From positions 1-64,000 of the forward strand of contig CANQSR010000003.1 in the NCBI GenBank assembly GCA_947626575.1: a stretch of 64,000 nucleotides of DNA. The letters run 5' to 3'. Position numbers and translations under genes: made by a program. Below the pieces are notes generated by a model. The model saw only the letters and a program-made list of their open reading frames with translations, had not been told where the DNA came from and ran no database searches. Origin of the DNA: an uncultured Clostridia bacterium (GTDB taxonomy: Bacteria; Bacillota; Clostridia; Christensenellales; Borkfalkiaceae). Shown piece by piece: positions 36,901 through 45,290 of this stretch (within the stretch, counting starts at the first letter, position 1; every line of letters begins with the position of its first letter).

Positions 36901-38143
36901 GGTTCGTATCCCCCGTCTTGTCGACGTATGCCTGTCCGAGCGAGAGTGAATTATAGATCTTGCCCGTGGGGGTGAGCGTGCCGAGGAAGGTCCCCATCGG
37001 CTGCGTCACGCCCGCAGTATTTTTATCCGACTGCACGCGCACATCGGCGATGCAGTTCTCGATCGTGCCGAGAAGGTATCCCGCGAAGGGGCCTGAGAAC
37101 ATCCCCTTGACGCCATCGCCCTCGTCCTTCCCGCTCGTGAGTGCGAGGTTCTTGACGACGCCGCCCTCGCCGATGCGGTAGAAGAGGCCGCTGTTCCACC
37201 CCGCGTTCATGTTGAAGTTGGAGATGGTGTGTCCGTTGCCGTTGAAGGAACCCGTGAAGCCCTCGTAATCCGCATCGCTGGCCTTGAACCCGATGGCGAG
37301 CGTCCACGGCGAGGTGAGCGCGATATCAGAGGTGAGCTTGTAAAAGTTTCGCATGTTGCGCACGCTCTGCTCGTTCTCGCCCGTCCAGATGGCGCGGAGC
37401 GCCGTCTCGTCCGCGATCTCGCGTTCGATCTCATTCTTGACTTCCATCGTGACGGAATCCGAATATTCCCCGTCTGCCGATTCCGCCTTCACGGTGAAGG
37501 TGATGCGGTTATCGACCATACGGTCGAGCGAGATAAGCCCCTCTTCGGAGACCGTCACGCCCGTGCATGCCTCCTCCAAGGAGAAGGTGACCGCCTGTTC
37601 GGGCCAAACGGTGTATTGAAGTTGCAGCTTGCCCTCGTTCTGCTGCGCATCCATGGTGCGTTGGAGCGTCGTGATGTGTACGCCTTCTGCGGGGCGGTTG
37701 TCCACGGTGAAGGTCTTTTGCGCCTTCACGGCGGGAGCGACGGCAGAAGTCACCTCGACGGTGAACTCATAGCCGTTCTCGGTCTCCTCCGAGATCGCGA
37801 TCTCGTTATCCGAGAGCGAAACGAACGTATGCTCCCCGATGAGCGCAGAGGTGAACGTGGCGTCCGCCCCCGCAGGTTGGACTTCGACCGTGATCTCGAA
37901 TGCGCCGGGGCGCGGTTCCGCCGCGTTGGTGATCGAAATGGAGGTCGGAGCGGGTTTCTGTTCACCCGGCTCCCCGCCGGACGGCGTGAGCGCTTCCCCG
38001 CCAATGTCGCACAGCCCGTCGTTGTTTGCGTCGGGGTGCGTCGTGTGTTCGGGCGGCGTCCCGCCGCAAGCTACCGCAAGGCCCGCTACGGAGCAGCTCA
38101 ACGCCGCAGCAAGCAATGCTGCAATCCACCTTGTCTTTTTCAT
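33902..38143 (-). CDS. Giant three-module surface lipoprotein, beta-helix-like
   Basis: 1413-aa lipoprotein anchored at C26 (AVACGG), with an Asp-rich tag behind it (HTTHPDANNDGLCDIGGEA). Three homologous modules of about 240-270 residues start near 242, 715 and 1170. Each begins FKAIWT-x-N followed by HNNY and contains IFGTxDGxGH, VGWNxGxI, VKNLxFxGxITG and GTVENC. These GLUG-like turns suggest right-handed beta-helices, separated by Ig-like spacers (AVAPAVKAQKTFTV; ATLTFTLEYNAQ). No catalytic motif is clear. It is encoded between the importer and GH20, so glycan binding or surface adhesion is likely. Confidence 0.8.
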   Translation of the reverse strand: MKKTRWIAALLAAALSCSVAGLAVACGGTPPEHTTHPDANNDGLCDIGGEALTPSGGEPGEQKPAPTSISITNAAEPRPGAFEITVEVQPAGADATFTSALIGEHTFVSLSDNEIAISEETENGYEFTVEVTSAVAPAVKAQKTFTVDNRPAEGVHITTLQRTMDAQQNEGKLQLQYTVWPEQAVTFSLEEACTGVTVSEEGLISLDRMVDNRITFTVKAESADGEYSDSVTMEVKNEIEREIADETALRAIWTGENEQSVRNMRNFYKLTSDIALTSPWTLAIGFKASDADYEGFTGSFNGNGHTISNFNMNAGWNSGLFYRIGEGGVVKNLALTSGKDEGDGVKGMFSGPFAGYLLGTIENCIADVRVQSDKNTAGVTQPMGTFLGTLTPTGKIYNSLSLGQAYVDKTGDTNPDATRDSGFVASFSGSVFENCVKATYSLQGTSKFVLGHNGAGTTVENFFKTMAELRSAATYPEYDGETGIGFDRDIWRIVEGALPCLKNDSFAEPASVAVTFGEDEADASGKVTVEHGRFTVSATVKDAAGSDANVPQSVEILLAPVEGVAEGAFTLVGNEVVVDGTYAKPGDTCTVTVTSLYQPSATLTFTLEYNAQLAVVVNGLPEFAEYTVSGGTLDLRQYVSVLNGPNATLTFALSEELAGVSLNAAGVLTLTAESDNTSVVKFTVKAELGEQEATSEVSELPVKNLVPKEISSAEAFKAIWTEDNALSRVHLHNNYVLTQDIDLGDGAKPIGVTTDGGEVGYGIFGTLDGAGHTLSWTNTVAVGWNGGYIHKVEEGGVIKNLKFKGSITGAICGPIGLVLGTVENCFFDVTVVATKDSQQYGSAVGMVGANGVIRNLISVGEVTGVTTGGSAVYGKTFGTSATAMGTASDCYALKDTVKNDTPTDKEHITETNVGTLTEEEMRLASTFDGWDTEVWYFGDGAYPTLKYEGFQAPTSISAKIKHANGDEVTETDGKYVLTADTYSISDVVILPEGAAGGWSVKLTGGEDCAELVNGDGFRVKENALNGAEFTVTVYSQFNPTVKAEFACRVESGTELGDVTASFGDDTPKSLTYTQDGPNEFDFTEYLDIADGSGDYTITLEVGEAEGYTAAGVSADGSKIVLSAECDNTAKFTVTATVQDNTAEKSVTTAPVTISVVNEEFKELKSEEDFKAIWTGNNAISHVHMHNNYIFMADITVNSAAKVGLGIDDKSEVTQENGYGIFGTWDGNGHELYWAGGLSVGWNSGFIAKLEQGGTVKNLKFSGGITGTIAGTFGYVNGTVENCLFNVNVSGSHPSQPNGAIAGAIGANGVIRHCIVTGSVTFSSDNTNGFLYGKSHNTTADTPATVSDVYGITGKISAASPTDKAHVNETNVALKAEDELKVDGEDAIYSGWDTTIWKFTAGSLPALTRGCIRK

Positions 38144-38162
38144 AGTTTCCTCCTTATCTTGA

Positions 38163-39113
38163 TCAGCCTTTGATCCCGCCCGCTACCACGTTGGAGATGA
38201 TCGCCTTCTGGAAACATGCAAACACGACCAGAATGGGGATGATCGCCACGAGCATACAGGCAAACATCAAAGGATAATCGCTCGTTTTTTGTATTTCTTT
38301 GGTCAAAGAGTCCAGCCCGACGGCCACCGTGGGCATGGAGGGCAAATAAATTTTGGGAGTCGCATAGTCGTTCCAATAGCCAATCGCCGTGATGATCGCA
38401 AGCGAAAGAAGCTGCGGAACGGACATGGGCAACATGATGCGGAAGAAAATGCCGAAATGGCTCGCGCCGTCGATCTGCGCCGCCTCGGCATACGTCCACG
38501 GGATGCCCTTGAAGTGTGCGTTCATGAGCAGGAACCCGAAACCGAAGCCGCTCACATAGACGAACCAAACGCCCGGAAGCGTGTTGCGCAGGCCGATCTT
38601 CCCCATGAAGCGGTACATGACGGGGAGGGAACCCACGATCGGCACGACCATGGAGATGAGTACCATGGCGAAGATGAAGCGCTTGCCCGGAAAGTCGTAC
38701 TTGGCCATGACATACGCCGTCGCGGCAGAGAAGAACACTTCGAGGAAGGTCGTCGTCGCCGTGAGCAGAATGCTGTATCCGAACATGCCGAGAAGGTTGA
38801 CGTCGCTCGCGCTCTCGCCCGACCCGACCCGTACGCGGAAGCCGATGAGCGCCTCATAGTAGTTCGCGATGTCAAATTCCGCCGGGAAGGAGAGTCCCCC
38901 GTTTCCGCTCACGACCCCCGCCGAAAATTCGAGGCGGGTCTTGAACGAGTTGAGCAGTAGCCATAGGAAAGGAATGAGCAGGGAGACGGCATAGAGTACG
39001 AAGATGCCGAATACCACCCAAAGCACGACCTTTTGCGCCGTCGTCCTCTTTTCCTTCTGTCCGCGGGCGGCCCTCTGCGGGCGGACACAGCGTTCCCTCT
39101 TCGATGCCTCCAT
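38163..39113 (-). CDS. ABC sugar importer permease (CUT1, MalG/LacG-like)
   Basis: 316 aa, six predicted membrane segments beginning at about residue 28 (VVLWVVFGIFVLYAVSLLIP). EAA loop AEAAQIDGASHFGIFFRIM. The start at 39113 overlaps the stop of the partner permease (TGATG) and has AAGGAGG; an ORF start at 39191 is rejected. Works with the preceding permease and binding protein to import oligosaccharides made by the surface GH16 enzyme. No ATPase is encoded in the locus. Confidence 0.9.
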   Translation of the reverse strand: MEASKRERCVRPQRAARGQKEKRTTAQKVVLWVVFGIFVLYAVSLLIPFLWLLLNSFKTRLEFSAGVVSGNGGLSFPAEFDIANYYEALIGFRVRVGSGESASDVNLLGMFGYSILLTATTTFLEVFFSAATAYVMAKYDFPGKRFIFAMVLISMVVPIVGSLPVMYRFMGKIGLRNTLPGVWFVYVSGFGFGFLLMNAHFKGIPWTYAEAAQIDGASHFGIFFRIMLPMSVPQLLSLAIITAIGYWNDYATPKIYLPSMPTVAVGLDSLTKEIQKTSDYPLMFACMLVAIIPILVVFACFQKAIISNVVAGGIKG

Positions 39114-40063
39114 CAGTAGTCCACCTCCTTGAAGAAATGGTTCATGATCTTTCTGCCGAGGAAGATGAACGGCACAAAGATGAGCGAACACAGGAGTCCG
39201 AACGCCGCAAGTTGCGGAACTTGCTGTTGGTTGGAATAATTGCCGAAGAGATACATCGCAATGGTACCCGTGTTAAAGTTCCCCTCCGCCGAACCCATGA
39301 GGAAGTACGCCTGCAAGTAGATGGTGAGGACGGTGTTCATGCCCACCGTGAAGAGGGTGACGATCGTCGGCCACACGAGCGGGATGACGACCTTCGTCAT
39401 CTCCTGCGTGAAGTTGATGCCTTCAAGTCTGCCCACCTCGACGAGTTCCCGGGGAATGCGCGCCATCGCGCCCGAAAGCAAGACGACGTTATACCCGATG
39501 CCCGCCCAAACGCAGTAGAAGAAGATCATCGCGGGCGTCAGAATTTTGGTGCCGAACCAGATCGGCGGATTTTCCACGCCTATCGCGCGGAGCAGCGCGT
39601 TGACCCAGCCGAAAGTATCGAAACCGAGGCGGAATGCCATCGTGAGAACGACGACGGGCAGGATCGAGGGCAGAAAGTAGATGACCTTGAAGAAGTTCTT
39701 GCCGGGTACGTCCTTATAGAGAAAGTAGGAACACACCACCGAGAGCGGCAACGTGATGCCGCAGGTCACGGGGATGTAGAGCGCCGAATTCCACAGAATG
39801 GAGGAATATCGTTCGTCGTGCAGAAATCGGTCGATCCACATCTTGTAGTTGTAGAAGATGTCATTCGGGATCTGGTAGTCGTTCACAACGGGATTATACC
39901 GCGTGAAGGAGAGCGCGATTGTCTGCGAGTTGATATACACCCACGTGATCAGAAAGTGGATCACGGGATAGGCAAGGAGTACGCAGATAAAGACGATGGC
40001 TCCCGCGCTTAAATTGTATTTCCTCTTGCGGATCTTGCGTTCTTTTCCCTTGGCGTTTTCCAT
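39113..40063 (-). CDS. ABC sugar importer permease (CUT1, LacF/YtcP partner type)
   Basis: 316 aa with six membrane segments. The EAA loop is degenerate (ELVEVGRLEGINFTQEMTKV), with Leu-Glu-Gly where Asp-Gly-Ala is common. GGGGAG is 7 bases before the ATG at 40063, so a TTG at 40084 is not needed. Overlaps the next permease gene by one base. Confidence 0.9.
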   Translation of the reverse strand: MENAKGKERKIRKRKYNLSAGAIVFICVLLAYPVIHFLITWVYINSQTIALSFTRYNPVVNDYQIPNDIFYNYKMWIDRFLHDERYSSILWNSALYIPVTCGITLPLSVVCSYFLYKDVPGKNFFKVIYFLPSILPVVVLTMAFRLGFDTFGWVNALLRAIGVENPPIWFGTKILTPAMIFFYCVWAGIGYNVVLLSGAMARIPRELVEVGRLEGINFTQEMTKVVIPLVWPTIVTLFTVGMNTVLTIYLQAYFLMGSAEGNFNTGTIAMYLFGNYSNQQQVPQLAAFGLLCSLIFVPFIFLGRKIMNHFFKEVDY

Positions 40064-40085
40064 GCGGTTTCTCCCCTCTTCCAAA

Positions 40086-41591
40086 TCAGACGATCTGCCA
40101 GCTGTCCCAATGTCCGTTGACCTCGTTCCACGCGTCGTCGAAGATCTTATTGACCGTCAGCTCGGAAGGTTTTCCATAGTTGGTGAAGCAGTCGAGATAT
40201 TTATTGCCGAGCGGATAGTCGGAGACCTTCTTATCGATGAACAGATAGCTCGTCGAATACCCCGTACTGCGGAAGGACGCCTCTCCGAGCAGTTTGAACA
40301 TATCTCTATCCCATGTAAACTTGCAATAGGGCGAATTTTCGGCGAGCAGCGTCTCGGTCTCGTACTTGAAGCCCATGAGGGTCCCTGAGACGTTCTTGGG
40401 GAAGATGAGTGTGTGTTCGGTCTCGCTCATCCATTTGAGGAATTCGATCGCGAGGTCTTTATTGCCCCTTTCGGCGACGACGATGGAATCGCGCCCCGCA
40501 ACATCGTAACAGACGCGGATAAAGTTGCCGTTTTCATCCTTTTTGGCTTCCTTGACATAGGGCGTGGGGATGAGACCGACGTCGATGCCGACCTCCTCGA
40601 TCATGTCCTTGCCGAGTTCGTTCACTGCCCATGCCGTCGCGGGCATCATCGCCGCAAGTCCGTTCAGAAAGGCGGAGTTGGCCATGAGATTGTCGAGTCC
40701 CTCGAATCCGGGATAGAGATATCTATCCTTGTTCTTCACGAACAGATCGTACCAATACTGATACGCCTGCTTGTGGTAGGGATAGACTGCGGGGTTCCAG
40801 CAATCCTTATCCTTGCCCGCATAGAGGCGGCTGAACTCCTCCTCTCCCGCGATCTGGATCCACCAATCGTGGACGAGGCTATCCCAGAGGTACCCCTCCG
40901 AACCCGCCACCAGGAAGGGCACTTTGCCCGCCGAGACGATGGTCTCGCACAGCTCTTGCAACTGCTCATAGGTCGCAGGGATCTGCCAGCCGTATTGATC
41001 GAACATCGTCTTGTTGTAGATGATGCCGCCCGCGCCTTGGATCTGCGCCACCTTGTAGTACTTTCCCTGATAGGAAGAACACGCCAAGGAAGCGGGTACG
41101 AGAAGGTCGCGGAAGCGGATGCCCGTATTGTCGTTCTCTGTGTCCGTATAGATGACGGAATCATACAGCTCCGCCGTGAGGTCGGCGAGCAACCCGCGCG
41201 CGCCGAGATACTCCCATGCGATGTCTTGGCTGATGTAGATATCGTAGGGAGACTCTTCAAGCTCCACTTCGAGCGTCGTGTTTACGTCGTTGGTGGGGTT
41301 GAGATGCACCTGTACGCCGGGATAGTCCTCTTCGAACGTCGACGCCATCTCTTCGAGCCACGCGCCGCCGTAACCGCCGTTGAAGTAGGTGATGTAGAGG
41401 TCCTTGTCCGCAAACGCGTCAGCAGACGGACGCTCGCGGAGTACCCACCCGCTGCGGTTGCTCGTATCGTTCTGGCCGAGATCGACGTCGTTGCCGAGTT
41501 CCCCGCCCGTCCATGTCCCCGCGCAGCCTGCGAACAGGGGGAGAAGCATCGCGCCCGCGAGGACGCACGCTCCGAGTTTGGATAATTTCAT
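40086..41591 (-). CDS. Sugar-binding lipoprotein of the second ABC importer
   Basis: 501-aa extracellular solute-binding protein with lipobox cysteine C23 (LFAGCAG). Mature part shows the CUT1 binding-protein order: LYITYFNGGYGGAWLEEMAS, ESPYDIYISQDIAWEYLGAR, GIIYNKTMFDQYGWQIP and AMMPATAWAVNELG. It precedes the two permease genes by 22 bases. The substrate is probably an oligosaccharide from the GH16 target; this is inferred from operon context only. Confidence 0.9.
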   Translation of the reverse strand: MKLSKLGACVLAGAMLLPLFAGCAGTWTGGELGNDVDLGQNDTSNRSGWVLRERPSADAFADKDLYITYFNGGYGGAWLEEMASTFEEDYPGVQVHLNPTNDVNTTLEVELEESPYDIYISQDIAWEYLGARGLLADLTAELYDSVIYTDTENDNTGIRFRDLLVPASLACSSYQGKYYKVAQIQGAGGIIYNKTMFDQYGWQIPATYEQLQELCETIVSAGKVPFLVAGSEGYLWDSLVHDWWIQIAGEEEFSRLYAGKDKDCWNPAVYPYHKQAYQYWYDLFVKNKDRYLYPGFEGLDNLMANSAFLNGLAAMMPATAWAVNELGKDMIEEVGIDVGLIPTPYVKEAKKDENGNFIRVCYDVAGRDSIVVAERGNKDLAIEFLKWMSETEHTLIFPKNVSGTLMGFKYETETLLAENSPYCKFTWDRDMFKLLGEASFRSTGYSTSYLFIDKKVSDYPLGNKYLDCFTNYGKPSELTVNKIFDDAWNEVNGHWDSWQIV

Positions 41592-41604
41592 TCTCCTTTC
41601 CTCC

Positions 41605-42876
41605 TTACTTTTTTGAAACGAGCTTCAAGCCGCACCGCCGCAACACGGCGCCGCCGCCCGAACGCACGATAAATTCCAGATGTTCGGTCTCCCCTTCGGG
41701 AATGCGAAAGATAGCGCTTTTCCGTTCTGCGCCGCGGAGCGTGAGTGTTTCTTCGGAATTTCCGAGAAAGACGAGCTGCGGCTCCTCGCAATTCGCCGCG
41801 CCCTTGTAGTAGGCGAGAACGATCTCCGCATCCCCGCTCTCGCTCTCCGCCGAGACTTCAAACGCAAAGCCGCCGTACTGCGAAGTCACCCGCTGCCGCG
41901 CACTGCCGCCCGCCGAGAGTATGAGCCTTTCCCCGTCGATGTGCGCCCCCTCCGTCCTCCACGAGACGATCTCCCGCCCCTTGAAGTTCTTTCGGCGCGG
42001 CGGACGGGAAAAATCCGCATCGGCGAGGTATTCATTTTCGGGGAGCGCCCGCTCTTTCAAGGCAACGCCCGTATAGAGCAGCTTGCTCTCCTTCTCGACG
42101 TTCCCCTCCAACACGGGGTCGCAATATTCGGTGATGCGTACCCAATCGAGATAGAGATATGCCGTCTCGAACTGCGGATCTCCGAGCCACGCGATGGCGT
42201 CCTGAAAGAGGCTCGCGACCCAAAACGTCGCCGTGTACCCGGGGACCGCCTCTTTGAGAAAGAGTACGGGCTTGCCGTCGAGATACCATACGACGCCCTC
42301 GTCCCCGTTCACCCTGTCCGTCCGCCATTCAAAGGCAAAGACGTGCCAAGCCCCGTCGTTGAGCGGAGGGCAGGCCACCGTCTCCGAACGGCTGTTCTTG
42401 TGCGCGCCGTCGAGATAATTCTCATAGGTCGTGCCGCTGAACTTGCGCCAATCGCCGCCGTGCGGCATTTCGATGTCGATCTCGCTGTATCTGCGGGCGG
42501 CGCATTCCTTCGCCCAATCGTTGAAATACGTCCACGCCGCACTGCACTGTCCCGCCCGCGGGGCGACCTTCATGCGCACCTCATACAGCCCCGCACCGAA
42601 CAGGCGCTTGGTGACGATGCCGCCGCCCTGCCGCTGTCTCCCGTCGGGGGCGAAGTCGCCGTTCGAACGGATGACGACGATGCCGCCCGTTCCGCCCGCC
42701 TTCGCGACTTCTCTTTCGTCCGTCGTGTACAGACAGTTCTCCTCGGCATAGCCGTTGTTGTTCTGGCTTGCCCATCTCTCGTTGAGCGCCCGCCAGACGT
42801 CGCCGCGGATGCCCTGCGAGAAGTCGTCGAAGAACACGCCCTTGACGGCGGGGTCTTTGTGCCATGCGGGTCTCAT
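41605..42876 (-). CDS. GH16-family glycosidase without signal peptide
   Basis: 423 aa. GH16 active-site motif E132-I-D134-I-E136 (YSEIDIEMPHGGDW) is intact, with an N-terminal FFDDFSQGI and a C-terminal beta-sandwich after residue 300. It is a paralogue of the surface GH16 encoded directly upstream (shared GQCxAxWTYFN, LNDGAWHxFAFEWRT, YLDWVRITEY) but has no signal peptide or lipobox. The ATG overlaps the upstream stop (ATGA), so no exported start is available. It may cut imported oligosaccharides in the cytoplasm or be released some other way. Confidence 0.82.
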   Translation of the reverse strand: MRPAWHKDPAVKGVFFDDFSQGIRGDVWRALNERWASQNNNGYAEENCLYTTDEREVAKAGGTGGIVVIRSNGDFAPDGRQRQGGGIVTKRLFGAGLYEVRMKVAPRAGQCSAAWTYFNDWAKECAARRYSEIDIEMPHGGDWRKFSGTTYENYLDGAHKNSRSETVACPPLNDGAWHVFAFEWRTDRVNGDEGVVWYLDGKPVLFLKEAVPGYTATFWVASLFQDAIAWLGDPQFETAYLYLDWVRITEYCDPVLEGNVEKESKLLYTGVALKERALPENEYLADADFSRPPRRKNFKGREIVSWRTEGAHIDGERLILSAGGSARQRVTSQYGGFAFEVSAESESGDAEIVLAYYKGAANCEEPQLVFLGNSEETLTLRGAERKSAIFRIPEGETEHLEFIVRSGGGAVLRRCGLKLVSKK

Positions 42877-44393
42877 ACGAGATACAGCTCCACCGAATAG
42901 ACGCGCGCGACCGTGTCCGCATCCGTTTCAAACACGACGCGGAGCGTGTTCGTGCGCACATTCGCGATCTCGTATGTGAGTTCCTTCGTGATGACCATAT
43001 TGTGCTTGAACGAGAGAGCCTCGGACGTTTCCATGCTCACGATGCCGTAAAGTCCTTCGAGGCGGGCGCGCAGTTCTCCCTCGCCCTCTATCCTCTCCGC
43101 CCGCACAACAAGGCGCAGCTTGTGTCCGATGTATTTGCTGTCAATGCTCTGGAAAATTCTGTTCCCGCCCTTCACGAGCAGGTAGTTCACATAGTCCTCC
43201 GTCGTGCCGCGGATCGCCTCCGAGCCGACCGCAAGCCCGTCCGCCTGCCAGACATAGGGCTTATCCGTGCTGCCGCGCTCCAAGCGGCGGAAATCCCCGT
43301 TCGCAACATAGTTTGTTTGGGGAATGGCGCCGTCGCCGAGGTCGCGGAAGCTCCATTTCTCCTTGGCGGGGTCGTATGTCCCCGCCGTATATTCGTCCGT
43401 CACGGGGTCGTCGTACTCGGTGATGCGCACCCAATCGAGATACATGTAGGCAGTATCGAAATTCGGAACGCCCAACCACGACGGAATGTCGGGAAAATGT
43501 GTGCCGATATTGAAGGGCGCCGTGTACACGGGAACGCTCGTCGTGAGCTTCTGCACGGCGTGACCGTCGATATACCAGATGATGCCCGTATCGTTTTCCG
43601 CCGTGCGCCACTCGAACGCGACGGTGTGCCATGCGCCGTCGTTGAGACTCAGGTTGCCGAGTCCAACCTTCTCGTAGTCGATCTTCGAGGAGGTTTGCTC
43701 CATCTGCGTCTTGCTGATGTATTTGCTGTATGTCGTCGCCGTGAACTTGCGGAAATCGCCGCCTTCGGGCAACTCGATGTCGATCTCGCTATACTTGCTC
43801 TCCGAAAGGTCGTCTGCGGAGGTGAGGTTTGGCGTGCCGTTGAAGTACGTCCAAAGCGCCGTACACTGTCCCTGCCGGGGAAGCACTTTTATCCTCGCCT
43901 CGTATTTCCCCGCGCCGAAATCGTTGCGGGTCGTGATGACCGCCCCCTTATAGGGGTCCTCAGAATAGCCGCCGTTTGCCTGAAAGACGATGATCCCGCC
44001 CGTGGCGCCCGCCTCTTCCACACGCGCCGCATTCGTCGAATAGGAGATGTTCTTGCTCGTAACGCCGTTGTTATTTGCCTTATCGAGCCCCCAACCGTTG
44101 TCGTCCGAAGTCCAATTGTTGAGGTCGATCCCCTCCGAAAAGTCGTCATAAAAGGTCGCTTTTTGCACGGGAGCCGTGTTCCAGCCGTAAGTACGGGGCG
44201 TCTCCCCCGTGTTCCCTCCGGGGGTCTCGCCGCCGGACGGCGTGAGCGCTTCTCCGCCGATGTCGCACAGCCCGTCGCTATTCTCGTCGGGATGCGTCGT
44301 GTGTTCAGCCGGCATCCCGCTGAATGAACAAGCCGAAAAGCCCATCGCCGCGGCGAGAGCCAACGCGACCAAAGCCCAAAACCTTCTCTTCAT
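42873..44393 (-). CDS. Surface GH16-family endo-glycosidase lipoprotein
   Basis: 506-aa lipoprotein (C22, GFSACSF) with the same Asp-rich tag as the 1413-aa lipoprotein (HTTHPDENSDGLCDIGGEAL). The GH16 domain covers about 68-340 and has E203-I-D205-I-E207 (KYSEIDIELPEGG). A C-terminal sandwich (about 370-506) may bind glycan. GH16 enzymes cut beta-1,3/1,4-glucans, agars, or poly-N-acetyllactosamine in mucins; the neighbouring GH20, NagA and NagB make a GlcNAc-containing glycan plausible. 23 bases behind nagB. Confidence 0.87.
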   Translation of the reverse strand: MKRRFWALVALALAAAMGFSACSFSGMPAEHTTHPDENSDGLCDIGGEALTPSGGETPGGNTGETPRTYGWNTAPVQKATFYDDFSEGIDLNNWTSDDNGWGLDKANNNGVTSKNISYSTNAARVEEAGATGGIIVFQANGGYSEDPYKGAVITTRNDFGAGKYEARIKVLPRQGQCTALWTYFNGTPNLTSADDLSESKYSEIDIELPEGGDFRKFTATTYSKYISKTQMEQTSSKIDYEKVGLGNLSLNDGAWHTVAFEWRTAENDTGIIWYIDGHAVQKLTTSVPVYTAPFNIGTHFPDIPSWLGVPNFDTAYMYLDWVRITEYDDPVTDEYTAGTYDPAKEKWSFRDLGDGAIPQTNYVANGDFRRLERGSTDKPYVWQADGLAVGSEAIRGTTEDYVNYLLVKGGNRIFQSIDSKYIGHKLRLVVRAERIEGEGELRARLEGLYGIVSMETSEALSFKHNMVITKELTYEIANVRTNTLRVVFETDADTVARVYSVELYLV

Positions 44394-44416
44394 ATTTTTC
44401 CTCCTTCGACCGGGAT

Positions 44417-45184
44417 CTAACCCTTCATGAGCAACTTCGCACTCTCGACGTCCGTAAACATCATCGCGTGCGGGTGGCGGCGCAAAATCGTCGCGGGGAC
44501 TGCTTGATCGATGGGTCCGCGCATGGTGCGATACACCGCGACCGCCTTCTTGTCCGTCGGAACGACGCAGAACATGTACTTGGCGGAAATGAGCGTGGGG
44601 ATCGTGAGCGTGACCGCATACCGCGGAACTTCCTGCAAGGTGTCGAAGGTCTTGTCGTTCACCTGTTGGCGGCGGCAGACCTCGTCGAGCCCCACGAGCT
44701 TGATGACCTTTTTATCCGCAAAGTCTGCGACTTTGGGGTCGTTGAATGCAATATGCCCGTTTTCCCCTATCCCCAGACATACGATGTCGATGGGGTGCGC
44801 TTTGAGGAGTTCCTCATACCGCTTGCAGATCTCCTCCGTGTCCCCCGTTCCGATGTAATAGACCGCTTTCAGGGGAACCCTGTCAAACAGCGCCGAGGCG
44901 AGATAGTGGGCAAAACTCTTGGGACTGTGTTCGCCAAGCCCCACGTACTCATCCATATGAAAGGCGGTCACGCGGGACCAATCGAGTCCCTCCTCGCGCG
45001 CCAGATATTTCAGAATATCGTTCTGTGAGGGCGCGGCGGCAAAGACCATGTTGATCTCCTCCTGCGCGCGCAAGAGTTCCCGCATCTTCTCTGCGACCGC
45101 CTTTGCGGCATACCGCCCCATCTCGTCCCGATCGGGAAATACCTTGCAATTCAGCAAATCCGCATTAAATTCAGCCACAAACAT
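44417..45184 (-). CDS. nagB: Glucosamine-6-phosphate deaminase
   Basis: 255 aa. Motifs AAAPSQNDIL, VTAFHMDEYVGL and VCLGIGENGHIAFNDP are typical of NagB. It converts glucosamine-6-phosphate to fructose-6-phosphate and ammonia. First gene of the 15-gene minus-strand array, divergent from the AraC regulator. GGAGG is 12 bases upstream of the chosen ATG, longer than usual. Long in-frame extensions upstream (to 45691) run antisense to the AraC gene and are rejected. Confidence 0.92.
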   Translation of the reverse strand: MFVAEFNADLLNCKVFPDRDEMGRYAAKAVAEKMRELLRAQEEINMVFAAAPSQNDILKYLAREEGLDWSRVTAFHMDEYVGLGEHSPKSFAHYLASALFDRVPLKAVYYIGTGDTEEICKRYEELLKAHPIDIVCLGIGENGHIAFNDPKVADFADKKVIKLVGLDEVCRRQQVNDKTFDTLQEVPRYAVTLTIPTLISAKYMFCVVPTDKKAVAVYRTMRGPIDQAVPATILRRHPHAMMFTDVESAKLLMKG

Positions 45185-45290
45185 GGATGTGTAGATCCTC
45201 CGGTTACCCGATTTTTTCATCATTATAGCATAAAGAGCCGCCGCTGCATTATAAAATATTGCTGAAAAATATAAACATATTGACATCTTC

